From Argopecten irradians (lineage: Eukaryota; Mollusca; Bivalvia; Pectinida; Pectinidae), in contig NC_091147.1 of the NCBI RefSeq assembly GCF_041381155.1, forward strand, positions 26,691,849-26,755,848: a stretch of DNA of 64,000 nt. The letters run 5' to 3'. A program made the position numbers and the translations under genes. Below the pieces are notes generated by a model. It searched no databases. It saw only the letters and a list, made by a program, of their open reading frames with translations, and was not told the DNA's origin. This document shows, piece by piece, positions 34,756 to 49,400 of this stretch. Within the stretch, counting starts at the first letter, position 1. Every line of letters begins with the position of its first letter.

Positions 34756-37700
34756 ATGGATAACCCGGTGCCTGATGGTCGGCCATTGTGGACGCTATTT
34801 TTCGACGGAACACTCTTCAAGCGTTACCAAGACTACCTCCGGAGTCATGACCTTACTAAGGTAACGCCTAAAACGTTATGTGTGTAATTACATCTAATGG
34901 TTTCTCCTGTCAGCGTGGCTATCGTAGTATGTTGGAATGTCCATTCATAACATATACCTAGCGCGTGTGCTTCGTCTGCATTGAAATGTTGTATAGTGCA
35001 TGTAAATAATTTTATATTCAGCGTTATCCTATGAAGACAATGACGTATATATATCAAAATGTATACAGGCATGTGACGATCTAGAAAACGAAGCAGCTGG
35101 TAATCAACAAACTATGTCTATTGCAAGCAGGGATTACTGTACGTTTGCGTTATTAAACAAAAAAAACTTATCTGTGATAGGCATGGAGACAATGAGTACG
35201 TAGCCTCATTCAAATTGGACATATCTTATTAATTTACGGTCACAAAAGTATACTAGAAATTGTCTTTGTGCAGTTTGACGGGCTTTTCACCAACAATGAA
35301 TTTCGGTCAAGGTCATTCATATTAACAACCGTGGTAACCCGTTATCTCAACATGCTACAGGTCTCTAGGCCTTTCTGAACGTGACAAGAAGTTGTTCGAA
35401 GATTTTAGAATACTTGGCCACTATGACCTTAAATATAGGTCAAGGTCACTCATATTAACAGACTGTTGATAGTCAGTTATGTGAGCATGCTACAGGCCTA
35501 ATATTAGGTATCTAGTCCTTCTAGAACTTCCCAAGAAGTCATTTGAAAATTAAAGGATTTTTGGCCTATTTGACCTTCATTGAAGGTCAACGTCATTCAT
35601 ATTAACAAACTTGCAATTTATTTATTTAAGTTAAGTCGGTAGCAATTTACATCAGCATGTTAAGGACTCTATGACTTCTAGAACTCATTAGAAGTCCTTT
35701 GAAGATATCAGGTTGATTTGGCCCCGATGACCTTGGATATAGGTCAAGGTCAATCATATTTGAAAGCTTAGCAGGCATTTATGTCAGAATGCTAGCTGCC
35801 AGACATTTGGCCTTTAGACCTTCTAGAACTTCACAAGAAGTCATTTGAAGATTTTTGGCCATTGTGACCTTGAACGAGGGTCAAAGTCAGTCATATTAAC
35901 AATTTGTAAGCCATTTATGTCTTCATGCTACAGGCCTAATATTAATTCTCTAGGTCTAGATTTTTTAAAAATCGCACTTTTGAACTTTGACCCTTATTCC
36001 TAACCGAAAGGTGACGTTTTGCAGAAAAGTGTTACATTAGTTATTTGTTCCGGTTTTAATTATACATAATATATCCAAAACAAAGTCGTTAACGAGAAAT
36101 TGACATAAATTAAAAACCGGTAGTGAGGTCATAGCGGCCATATTGGATGTTTGACCAACATAAAAATGCTGCTGTCACACCTTCAACTCAAGCCCTACAC
36201 TATGGTGACACGTCCATTGGCTTACCATTTCGGAAATCCTTTTTATACAAATTTCTGTGCAAAAGAATAATAAAACAGAACAATAAGAAGATGTCATCTG
36301 TAGGTGGAAAAACCCTATTTATTACGCTGCATTTTTCATAGCTTCTCTATCCCAGCAACTCGTACTGCTGTTATGCATGTATAAATCAGTTTTCATTTAT
36401 TAGGATTTGTTTGTTAATTGATGTAGTTTAACGTCCTTTTAACAGCTACATGTATACAAGGTCATTTAATTACGCTTACTGTTGGTTGCTTTGTTAAAGA
36501 TGCTCAACCACTGACAAATGGTATTTTTCTTTATCAAAAACAGGAGCAGACAATTTAGTATTTTTCTTCTGTTACAAAAGTTACTTACTTTACACCATCA
36601 ACACCATTGAAACGTTTGAGCTTTTAATTTTACTTCAAGATAAAAATATTAAAAATAATGTATCGCATCCCGAATAAAATCCATGGCACTTTGCCTATGT
36701 GGAATGAATTATTGTTTGCGCATGCACCAAATTGTGTTTACACATGTATACATGATTAAACACCAATTATTGTTAAAATGATGAGGTTCGTTTATGCTCT
36801 GTTGGCGATTGAGCATCTTTAAAGTTTAACGTCTTATTAACAATTAGTACCTTAAAGGCTGACCTCCTGTGTGTGAAATGTGTTGCGGTATGTGAATGTA
36901 TGGTTTTAAGGCTGTGTCTCCTTGTCAAAGTGTAGCTGTTGCCCTTTTTATACCACTATATCACTGAAGTATGTTACCGAAGACACCAAACAAGGACAAC
37001 CCACCCGGTCACATCATACTGACAATTGGCAAAACAGTCGTCCCACTTTTTTAATGCTGACTGCTAGACAGGAGCAGAAACAACCAATTTATAGATTATT
37101 GTGTCCCGACCTAGGGACAGAGCCTAGAGCCTTCATCACGATGACAAGTGCTCAACTGGAGGCCAAACCTTAAGCTGTGTCACGGAAGAGAAGCTATAAG
37201 ATTCTGAATTTAGTCCGTTCAATATAAAAGTTTATAATTTTTTTCCTAATCAATGTCTGGTTGATTTAGCAAGAAGAAGCAATTTTAAGTATATATCCTG
37301 TTAAGAAGTAAATGCAATACAAATTGGTCCTTTTAGGCTGACAAAACCGTTAAGGAAGGTTTCCCCGGTGTGCCTTGTAATATATGTAGACCTTACTTGT
37401 TTGATTTGGCAGACTGTGGAATGTTCATGTTGTTTTTTCCTGTGGTAGTGCACCTCTTGTAAATGGTAACGTTGCAGTGCTATCACACTGGAGCAACCTA
37501 TCCATTCACATTACACGGAGAACAGACAAAACCATCCGTCATTCTCAATAATGTTAAAGCTATGCGGGATGGGCTTTAAATTGCATCTCCTTTCAAGTTG
37601 CATGATCATTAAATGCGACTGAATTTGGGATATTGTTTTCTTCCTAACACCTCTCATTAAACCTCAACAACACTTTAACCTTAATCTAGTGTTCGCACCT

Positions 37701-40404
37701 ATTAGTTCGGTAATATTTTTTATGATGAATTTACAGTTAATGAGTTTCCCTCTGTAACGGGAGGTTTGTGAAACTAAAGCGATGACTACAAATGTAGTAA
37801 ACGTGATTAATCAAAGTCTTTATTTTTATTTACATTTTTCAGGTTTATTTTTTTTACAATCAAGGTTAATTGCCTTAATGAGGACAAAATTTCATTATTT
37901 AGAGGTGACATTATCGACAAGTTATTGTATAGAATTTTTCATGTGCGAAACAAGGTTGGATCGATAAAAAAACAGGCAAGGAAGGATAGAAATAATGATG
38001 TTTGATCTGTGTAACTCGTAAACAATTGGAACATATAGTCATAAATGTCACTATCTAACGTCACTCCCTGGGAGAGACAACTTACATTAACAACGACTTT
38101 GTCGATGAATGAGAATTACAACTTAATTATAGGTGACGGGAATCACTTAACATAGGTGAATACGGAAATATATTTTTTATTAGTGCGCACAGGGAAACTA
38201 CACCAGGTAACGACAAAACGACACGGGAAGGTATGCATAATATTATTTGCATAATATGTATAGATGTTCATTGTATTTCTTCAATGACATTTACATTTGT
38301 ATAATTTAACGGTTAATTTATATTTTGTAAAGAATTTAGGCTTCAGCGAGCAAAATAAGGTCAGCGAATTTGTGATATGTACACAACATAATCTCATAGT
38401 TGGTATGTGTCGCAAGAAAGTTAACAATGAACATAGTTCACATGTCTATTTTACATATATCTATCCAATAGATATTATCTAGGTTTATTTGCCTATTATA
38501 AGGACAACAAGCATTAACATTAAAGTGTTTTGCATAGTTACAAATTAGAAAACTTATTGAAAGTACACTAATGTTTATACAAACAACTTCATGGTGTATT
38601 AATTTTGCAATAAAGGTTGATACACAATACAATATAAGCAAGCTTATCGTGTACATGATTTGTTGTATCGCAAACCACCCTAACCCCCCATCACACCCCC
38701 CCCCCCCCCCCAAAAAAAAAAAATAATAAAAAAACCCAAACAAACAAACAAACAAACAAAACTTTCACACAAACAATCAAACAAACAAAAATTCGAAACC
38801 GTAAACAAAACATTTTTTTGTTTAATGAAATAAAGGGAATATTTCCCTATACTTAAAACGCACTGTAAAACTCTGCTACAATGTAGATCAGTATCACATT
38901 TAGGTTATACTGTCGATTTGCCGTTGATACAATTCCATGCTGTCATGTTCTAATAACCTTAATTCTCACTGGTTCGGAACGCAGCCAATGCATACATGTA
39001 TAGCATGATATTTATAGACTAATATTTACGTGAACGTGGCTTCATTATGATGTAAAGTGATAGAAATAGTAAAGTTAATTTAAACACGAAAAATGCAAAT
39101 GAATGTTTCATCCTTGGTGGCGTCATAATTTTGATATTTTATTATCTTAACATCCGGAGAGAAATTAAACGACGGCTTAATGAGGGATTTTATCTATGTC
39201 TTCCTAAGTGACTTCATTCTTTCGTTTTCATTGACGCTGCCTCAATTTTTGCCAGTCGTTGAAGGCTCTAGTTTCTGTCACCTCGCCGAAACCATATACC
39301 ATTGCCTATAAACGTAATAGTTTCTGTTCCTGTTTAGTGTTCAGCATTAAGATGATGGGCTGGTAACGTTTGGGTGGGGTGTGTTGCTCAGTGTCTTCGG
39401 CTGCATGTGTCGGTGAGCTAACACTACAAAAGGGAGAACAAAGACAAAATTGTTATTAAACCGTAGTCTCCAAAAACATGGTTGGCGGTTAATAACTCTC
39501 TTAATAGGATGATTAGCGCCTAATGAATAAACCAAATTATGTATGTCATATATATCATAGCAAATCTAGTTAATTGTTCCATTGCTTAATTTAGTTTTAA
39601 TATAACATGAGGAAGTGGAATTTTCAATTATACAGCATGTATTGCCTTAAAATATAGACATAGAAGGAACTAAAATTGCACCCTGCTGTAGTCCAGTTAC
39701 TAGTATATTTAAATTAAAGGGGTATCATGCACTAACTTCGAATTCTATGGAAATAGATCAAATGTTAGAATGCTTACAACTTTTGTCATTTTATAAACAA
39801 TCGGGAATTTTTTTAAAGTCTAACAAATATTTTATAAAGGGAGGTTGGTATGTAGCGGACTAATGCATCTTGTAAGTCAGATTACCGCTAAAATATAATT
39901 AAAATAACGAAAATCTTAATTGGCGTAAATAACCAGCTACATGTGGTAAATGTTTGTTTTTTTAAGAGCTTCATTATTTCACCATTTGTTCAATAATTTT
40001 TCATTTTTCAGATCCTGAACAGCCGTGCTAGCGTCATCAGTAACAACTCTTTATCGTCTGAGCCCCCGGTACTAAATGACGAGACAAACTGGCTACCTCC
40101 CATGGGGAGTAAGGACACCAATGGCGCAACGCCTGTCTCTCGGATGACGTCAACTAATTCTGAGAATTTCCTGACGGCAGTTGAGAAGAAGCGACGGACC
40201 AGGCGGACTACAGGATGTGTCGTGTTAGGTATTCTTTGTTTAGGAGCAATAGCCGCTGCCGTAGCCCTTATCATCCATTTCGTCTTTGTAAAAAGTAAGT
40301 ATTTTGTTTATTTTTTAAAAATGTTTTCATGTAAAGAACATTTTTATTTTCCTTTAAAATCATTCATATATGTAATATGCTTTTAAATGAAAATTTTTAA
40401 GTAT

Positions 40405-40448
<44 letters not shown>

Positions 40449-43400
40449 GGGGGGGGGGTGCATCCCTCGAAAAGATATGTCTAAAGTCATAGCTTTATTT
40501 ACAGTACTATCTAACAATGGAAATTTATGAGCAGTGGTCTCAAAGGGTATCGTTAGCTTTGTGATGCAATATATTGAGCTTGGTTCCTCTAATAATTGAG
40601 TTGCTGCATATTAATTTATTGTAAGATAATCTGTTTTAGACATATATATGAAAGTCAAATGTTGAATTAAACTACTATCACTTACGTATCAACTAACAAA
40701 GTATAATGTACAATATATATACAAACACTAGACGTAGCCTTTTTGGTTGATCATTAAAGACATGTGTCTGACGTTTCACGAGGCTATTTTGATTATTTTT
40801 AAATTTTAATGTATAAACCTTCAGGTATCAATTAATGGAAACGCAACAATCAGTTAAAATACATATCCTTATTGGCTAGCTATTACATAAATCCTCTTGC
40901 ACAGTTGTTAATATCAGGCTATGAACCCATATTTTGGCAACACTTTGCTTACCTCTTGGCAACCATCGTTAGCAATTTTCTAGAACATCACTAAATTCAG
41001 ATAACGACATAAGATATATATTTTACATTTACCAGGTAAAGAACACGTGTCGAACAGTGCCCCTATCCATATCCCAGGCAGTGACACACATCACCAGAAC
41101 CTAAGCGGCCTAGGTAAGTATTGTACCAGTATATATCACACATTTGGTGTAGTGCTACCTATGATTTTATAAATAAAAATTAACCCCTTTGGATCACTGT
41201 TTTGTAAACCCTAAAGTATTCCAGTAATAAAATATCATCCGTGTTGAGCCGCTGTCATTGTCAGAGTCCGGTGAAGATTAAATTTATCCGTAAGACGTTC
41301 CAAAAACGGTAGTTATATTACTGAAAGTGCTTTGGCAAGACTTTATCAATACAATTGTGAAATAATTATATATCATTTTGTGGCGGTTCATTTTTGTGGT
41401 ATTCGTATTTAACCAGAAGAAACGAAAATTTATCCGTACAGAACTTGATATGTTTAAAAGGACATATATACATGTATGAACATAAACTTCGGAAATTATC
41501 ATGTTAATGGTATAATGTTATTTAACAGGAAGAAAGACTTATTTTCAAAGCAATCATATAATAGTTTATCTTTAATCGAAGTCAATCTAATATAATTACT
41601 GTTATATTTAAATCCATACAGAAAACTTGTCTCCCACGAAAACTGAGCCCACCAAATAAAAATCGTTTCACAGCAGAATTAAGAACTTTTAGGTTTGAAA
41701 AGGTATCAAATACGTACATATATATGCAAGAATTACTATAATTTTTGAATGCATTGTACAGATACAAATAATATTTTCACAAATGACTAGTCTTCAAAGA
41801 TAGCACTGCATTGAAATGAGTACATCATATATGTATTTACGATGGTAAATGTGAAATAGTGGTTTAGGAGTGCGTTTAACATAAGTACATATATGTACCT
41901 TTAAAATAAAGCTCACCTTAAAACTGTTTATCCATTTGACTCGCAAATGGTTTAAAAGGCTATATTATTACATTATTGAGGGCAATACATTTTTGTCAAG
42001 ATATTTAAATGCAACGTGAAATAGTTCCTAATAGTTATGTTACTGGATCGGTTGCCATGGTAACAAGGCCACAGTACACAGGTGTTGTAAAGTGGTTAAT
42101 AAATGATTATGTAGTCCCTGTATAAAATTCAAATTTAGACAAATGATAAAACATATAGACGCTTTATGTTTCGCATATCTTTATCACATGGTCACTACGG
42201 ACATATATATGTACAACGGAGGCTCTGGAATTGTAATAATTTAAATATTTTACGATCAAGCTGCAATTGCTGTTTATAGGTTTAATACAGTGGTTAGAGT
42301 TTTTAAGGCAACATATATCATTTGGTTGCCATGTTAACCACACCAAACGCCAAAATGAACACAAATTAAAGTGTCTGGATTATAAGTGAGCTCATTTGGT
42401 TATATTGAAAAAATAGCATGTCCCTTGGTTGTCATTATATCATATCAGGAGTAGCGTGGGCATCATTTAGCGATTGACTTGCAATTCAAATGATTTGTTT
42501 TTTCTACATTCTTTTGACATCTAGCAAATATCCATGCATGCCCGTAATGTTTAATACATTCAAAGATGTATTAATTATTAATAAAACATACTTTGCATTA
42601 TGATTATAACATTGTTGGCGATTTAATATATGAATAATCTAATGAATTGAGGAATGAATCATTTTGGCGATCATTACAAAATGATGTAATTGCAATTGTA
42701 ATAACAGACCCATGTCTTGTTATTTAATGGATGGTAAGGCTAATTACAAATTAACTGTAATTTTCAAATCCAAATGAAATGATTTCTTGTCAAACTAACA
42801 TGATAGACTTTTATAGAATTCTGAATTATTACTTTCCTTACCTACCTGCCCTTTTGATGTAAGCAATATTCAGATGTTTTGCAGCAAATGAGAAATTCAG
42901 ATGTCGACATCCAGGTGATTCAGCTGATCAAATATTGACCAAACCTTGTGACATCGTTACGTAGTGCCAGCAAACAATGTTCAGTGAATCAAAACATAAC
43001 ACTAGATTCCTTGTTTATTAATACAAATGTTTTGCGTTGGCGTTTTAGACTCATTGACATATGCCCTATTTAACACGTTACGTGTAATACAATTTTCCCT
43101 GAAAAAGAAACCCCAGAGGCAAATATTACCTTGAATTATATGAACATTGCATTTGATATATTGATAGTTATCATCATAATTATGGAAAATGGCCATCATG
43201 ACATGTCATAGGCTTTGAAGTTGATCTGGTCCTTATACGGTTCATCTGGGTGTGTTCTTGATGTGTTATACACTTTTGTAAACCAAATGTGCACAATTTG
43301 GCAAATTTCTGAACGAATTCGTTTGATTATCAGTTGCTCTCTAGTGAATTTACACGCAAAAAGGTATATCTAGCATGGTTTGCAGTAAATAATAGCTATT

Positions 43401-46400
43401 TGCTATGCTTCAAACAACTTCACAGTTTGCGTTTGCGATAAGCTTACAGCTGATGTCAAAAAATAAACATGTTTACGGAGAACGTCACTTGAACTCCTCT
43501 TTAATTAAAAAATATGGTTCATGAAAACAATTTAATATTGAATTGCAGTGAACGATTCTCGGCGCCATGGTCTCTCTACGATATCCCCCCGTATACCACA
43601 ACTGCAGAACATCCCTACCATCACAGAGAAAGATGGCAAGCCTCAGTTTATACCTCTCAAGCCTTTGCAACCAGCTCAAAACACACCAAAACTGGCACGT
43701 AGGTATTTGGCAGATGGAATTTTATTTATTTTTGGAATGTGGATTTTCTTTGATTTTACAAATTTTAGGGTGAACATATACTGTTAAGAATTTGTTAAGA
43801 AGCGTTTCACGCTTTATCAAAAATGATGAGAGAGATTAGTTTATTGATTAAGACATCCTCATATGAGTTACATGTATTATACATGTACTGTAATAGCATA
43901 CATTAACCCATCCACGATACTCCAGGGCTTCGAATCACTTACGATATGTAAAATTACCATAGAAAATATTTAACAAATGATAAGGATGCATGAATTATGT
44001 ACTAAGCATTAATTGATTTATTATATAATGACTGGACCAGCGATGGCAAATTTCATTTTAACACATTTTATTGATCTGACGTCAAAAGAATTTAATAACA
44101 GGCGAAGACTGTATGAATCATTTTCTTATGTTGATAAAGTGATTGTATTTACACATATTGTGAAATTGATAATTATATAGCAAAAAAAAAAAAAAAACAT
44201 AGAGGAGGTAACTAATTAGGTCAAATATGCATATAACATACATACATGCACTCACATACAAACTTAAGGTAGACGTAATGATTTAAATTTAAGGTATCAT
44301 ATTAAATATTAAACATGTGTTAAATAGTTTTTTTATTGAAGTTAATACACAGTTAAGTGGTTTGACCAAATGTGCATTATAGAATGACTAAGTACGTGTT
44401 AATACACATTAAGGATAGCGTACTTTCTCTCACTCGCATAAACGTTCCATAGTAACAGGAAGAGAAATGAGAGAAACTGAAATAGAAAGGTAAATGATCT
44501 TTAACATTGAATAACATTTTCGAAAATGGAGTCAATGTATTTTTGTATAATCAATTAGCACTATGTTCAGAGCTACGCATCACGATTTTGACGAAGAGAT
44601 CAGGTGTAAGATTAACAACACCTGTACAGGTCTGTATTGACATTTGGAGCGAACATTTATAAGGTGTGTAATAAATTTGATAAAAAAGTTTCCATATCTT
44701 TGATATAACAAAATTAATGTTTCACATTATCATGGAATCTGCATACAATCACACTACATCTTTTTTTTTTCTTTTTTTTTTTTTTTGGGGGGGGGGGGGG
44801 GGGGTTTTGGGAGGGGATAATTTATCAGAAAAGTTTGCAAACTGGCATAATGTCTTCAGGTAAATTAAAATCAGTTCTTAGTCAATTTCAAGTCAATAGT
44901 ATATTTATACTATTATACTCAATATACTATTTAGATAATTCTATTTTTCTTACAGTATCGATTGAAATAAAGGACATGTACACAACTATAGGAGCTAGTG
45001 GTATCTTCACGTGTAATATCAATGGTATTAAAGACTGGACATCGGTATTCATACGCGGAAAACGGAAAACACAGCCACCTGGTATTTTTGAATTCATCTT
45101 GACTTCATCAGGACAATTTTCATTAAAGGGAAATAACTCCGACATGGTTGTACGACACAATAAACAGAAAAATCTTGAAAATCTGAGCCTGGATAATGTA
45201 TTAGTTTATATAGCCTACACTAACGTTAAATGTGAAAATCAAGACACTTTGACGTGTGGCGTCCAGGCGGGCGGAGAGACGGATAGTCGGACGGCAAAGG
45301 TCATAATCACAGGTAAAGAAATCCGTGCTGCGTGTTACATGTGTTCCGTCTTTGCATATTACAGAGTAAGCTCCCTTGCGAGTAGGTATCAATCGTTACG
45401 TCATGATTTTCTTACGTCGTTTTCTCCGAAACGTATGACGTTACGCTCGCAAACACATGCCGTCGCAATCAATACCTACCCGCAATAGCTGACAACTCTG
45501 TAATATGCAAATACAGAATATGCAATGATTTATGTACCTAATATTAATGCAAATACGCATTGTGTAAAATAAATTTGCTTTTGTTTTCCTTTTGATGTCT
45601 TTAGTACGTACCGTATATCCCGTTATTTTCGCAGCCCAAAAAATTGCGATTGGGACCTAAAAAAGAAAGTTATTTTTTTCGAATCAAAATTTCCCGATTA
45701 CGCTTGAAGAATTTATGAAATCCAAGCGATTCTTAATAAATGGATTTCACGAACCAAACTTTCTTAACCAATGTGATGGGCCGCGAAATCGCGAACATAT
45801 CAAAATATCGGCTGTACGGTGTCATCCATACGAACGTATGACACTTGTTTTCATTCGCAGAAGCAGCATGGAACAAATCTAGAATGATTTATAAGTATTA
45901 TAAGCTATCAGAAACTTTATTATATTGGCAACAAAGTTTTGAAAAATGAACGACAAAGACGTTTGCCATCAGGAGTGAATTTCAGGTTTGTTTATATAAT
46001 TATTATAAGGGGTTAAGTGCTTCTAGTCGTTAGGATGAATCTATTGTATATGTTAGCGTTCATTTATACGGAAACATGTAGGCTATCTTGTTATAACGAG
46101 ACTGAAAGAAACTACATGACACGTACAGGGTTCGTTAAATTTATACAACATATTTTGTTTTTATTCATAAATCTTGATAGTATCAACACATTTTTAATGC
46201 CGTTCACATTCAACGTGCAAACGTTCAATTCATCACCGACAAATAAGTGGACCAAATAAAATCGAATCTGTTTATCGACTGACTTTCGTTTTGTTACACA
46301 GTGGACCCCGATCCGGAAGTGAAAATGACAATTCCAATACAGGTTATTGAGGAAGAAAAACTCCGAATTTCTGCTTCCTGGATGGCAGGTTACCCTGCCC

Positions 46401-49400
46401 CTCATGGAAATTTAAGCTGGGCAATTATCGAGCCAGGAGAAACAGAAACCTCTGATTTTTTCTCAAGTGCTCAAACGACATGGACATTAAAACGTCAGGA
46501 GAGCAAGTGTAAAACTATTATAGATACTCAAACAACATTTAAACCCAAATTAAATTGGAACGGGACAGATGTAATCGTCAAACCGGAAATAACGCCAGTG
46601 GCAGGAGGGGATATTCCGGATCTAAAAATAGAGTCGTCAAGGGAAACCCTTTATGTCGTTCCAGGTGAGTTATTTTGTGATGCCTAATTTTCAAATTTTA
46701 CTCTTTGAAAAAAATGAACAAAATTTCGAGCTTATTGTCTAATGAAATTATTTCGTTTGATAAACTGGTTTAATTCTAAACGTAACTGAACGAATTTTCT
46801 TTAATCAACATTAATAAATTATTTGAATTAAGCACCTGCATTTGACTCGCATGACTGCTAAGTTGTTAAGATTAAGTTGAGTTCATGCTCTAATGCTTAA
46901 ATGATTTCACAACACAACTGAAAGCTTTTCTATGCACTGCAATTTCTGTTCTCCGCACAGCACCGTTTCTTTAAGTAGTTGTACGCTATCTTATCTACTA
47001 ATGTACATACCTGGCACATTATATGCTCTATGTTACGTCAAATACGAATTCAACGCCAACAAAATGATTCCGTAGTGATAAATATTCAGTTGAATTTGTT
47101 ATATTGATTCCAAACTTAATGCATACTGTACCCATACGTGCCTTACATCAAGCAGAAGAGCGGTGACCGATGCGCAATTTATCATTATTAAACATGGTAC
47201 AGAATCTTTACAAACCAACAGAACCAGGAACAAATGGTATTTTACTGGTGCCTAAGTACGCTATGATCAGTCATGTGTATCGTACAAGGTAACATAAACC
47301 AAACGTAATTCATCTTTGCGTTATCTAATATGTTCTGTTAAGAATAAGCTAAAAAGACAAAACGACCTTATTAATTCCTTATACTTCAGCTTTCACAGAT
47401 TAATGCTAATTGAACCAACGACTTGCTTAAATACTAGTTTAGAAAATTATTTAATAAAAAATAAATACTAGTTTAGCGAAACATAAAAAAGGCATTGACG
47501 ATCGGTTTGTAGACAGACTTGGTCTATTGACAGATGTAGATAAAACAACATTTAGCAGGGTCAGGAGCAACATGCGCGGAATAAGATATATCATTAAGCT
47601 CAATTAATATATACTGAAGTTATCGTGTTTACAAGGAAATGTTAATTTACAACGTGAAATGACGGATAAAATACACAATCCTATACAAATATAGGCCACC
47701 ATGACCTAGAACAGATGACCGAAAAATGGTATTAAACAGCTTTATAATGTAGTTGTTACCAAACTATTGTTATCCTGAAATTAGTTAGATATGACAACTC
47801 AACCACATTACTTTCCAATCAGTTCCAATTACGAGCCTATGATAAAAAATATGAACATTGAACGTATAATTATGGTGGCCATTTTGAATTTGAACCGAAA
47901 ACGAGGATGGCCATGGGAGGATTTGATTTTCCATGGGGTTTGCTGTACCTTTATTGAACCCAAAACAGTTGAAAAACCTTTGTTAGCGTTTATTTCTAAC
48001 CTAAGTTGTTCATTGCCCGTCCTTTACATATACGCTGACCATTGAATGAAGTGAATCGCCTGTTTATGGATCAATTTATTAATCTATATGTCATGATTAA
48101 CATCTACTTACAACATTGATGGACATTATTGTCTTTTTTACGTTGAAATTGTAATCTGTGAGATGCATAGATTTATATTGCTAGGCAGGGGTATGCCTTG
48201 TGCGTGTTGTTCGCAAAGTTTACAAAAAGGAAGAATGGATATTAGTATTCCAATTAGTTTCTACCATAACACTAGCTGTATAATAAGGTAAAGGTATGCA
48301 TGACTCCTCTAAACTGTGTGTAGTCCGCACTAACCACCGAACATGTTAACTATTGTCAGTGTAAAGAACTCATACGTTGAAGATGGAAATATTATTTATA
48401 TTCAAAGGAGAAACAGGTTCGATAACTCTGACTAGACAAATAGTCTGAGATACCATCTGTTATAAGCATTAGTACCAGTATTCATGCCATGTTTCCTGGA
48501 CTCACACTGTAGGCGGAAAGAAAAAGCGTAGTAGACGGAGGTCAAGACGAAGGAAAACTAAGCGAGGCCGGGCAAAGAACTAATATGTTAGTCAACAGAA
48601 TGGTCGTGTGGTAAGTCGCCGGCCACAAATCCCAATTAAATATAAATCAAAATATCTCAGCAAGTGAACGATGATTTTTGATGGAATGAACTCGTTTATG
48701 GAATTGAATTTGAACTGGGTTATATATTAATCATATTCATCATAAACATTAAATAAAATTCCTTTGGCATTGTAATCATATGTCAGATATTAGATTTAAC
48801 TTCATCAAATATACACCTGGCTTTTGGTAGCGAATTTCTATGCGGACACGTCACTCACTGTGGTCGCGCAAGAACATTGTTAATCCCTAGCTTCCATGCA
48901 CTCTGCTTTAACAAAGACATGACATACAAAATGTCCACTCCAGCTTAGCCAACGCTTTGAATAGCAAACTTCTATGGCTTATTATGTCCCCCTAACGAAG
49001 TTGGGGGACATGTTGTTTTTGCTCCGTTTCTCATTATTATTGTTATTACAAGCTAACCGATACTTACATTATATATATCATTGGCTTCTTTGGCAAAATA
49101 TGTGTTTTCGTTTAAAACTCACATACAGTGTATATAACAATAATGATGATAAAAAAAGCTAACCGAATTTTATAACATATATGTATAATTCATTTTTCAC
49201 AAAAAATAATACGGGCAGCCACATGAAACGTCATGATATACACGTGCATATCAAAAGGTCTCCAATACTTTTAAATGACATACGTATCAATTTACTAGTA
49301 AACGTTTCTGTCATAATTTGCGTGCCCCTGTGTTTTGGCTGAGGTGACCAAGATTTGCATTTTACGGTCTCGGAATAGCAGTTGAAACTGCTTGTTTTAC

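Noticed and set aside
38438-38755. Minus-strand open frame of 105 codons
   Set aside because: Low-complexity translation of the C-run/A-run junction and AT-rich DNA.
44835-45488. Single 217-codon open frame read as one gene
   Set aside because: Only 44956-45312 is the Ig-like exon, bounded by a good acceptor and donor. The extensions read through introns and into a MITE.
47791-48045. Additional exon in the Ig/CBM14 intron
   Set aside because: No convincing acceptor and donor pair in phase 1, and no Ig or CBM14 pattern.
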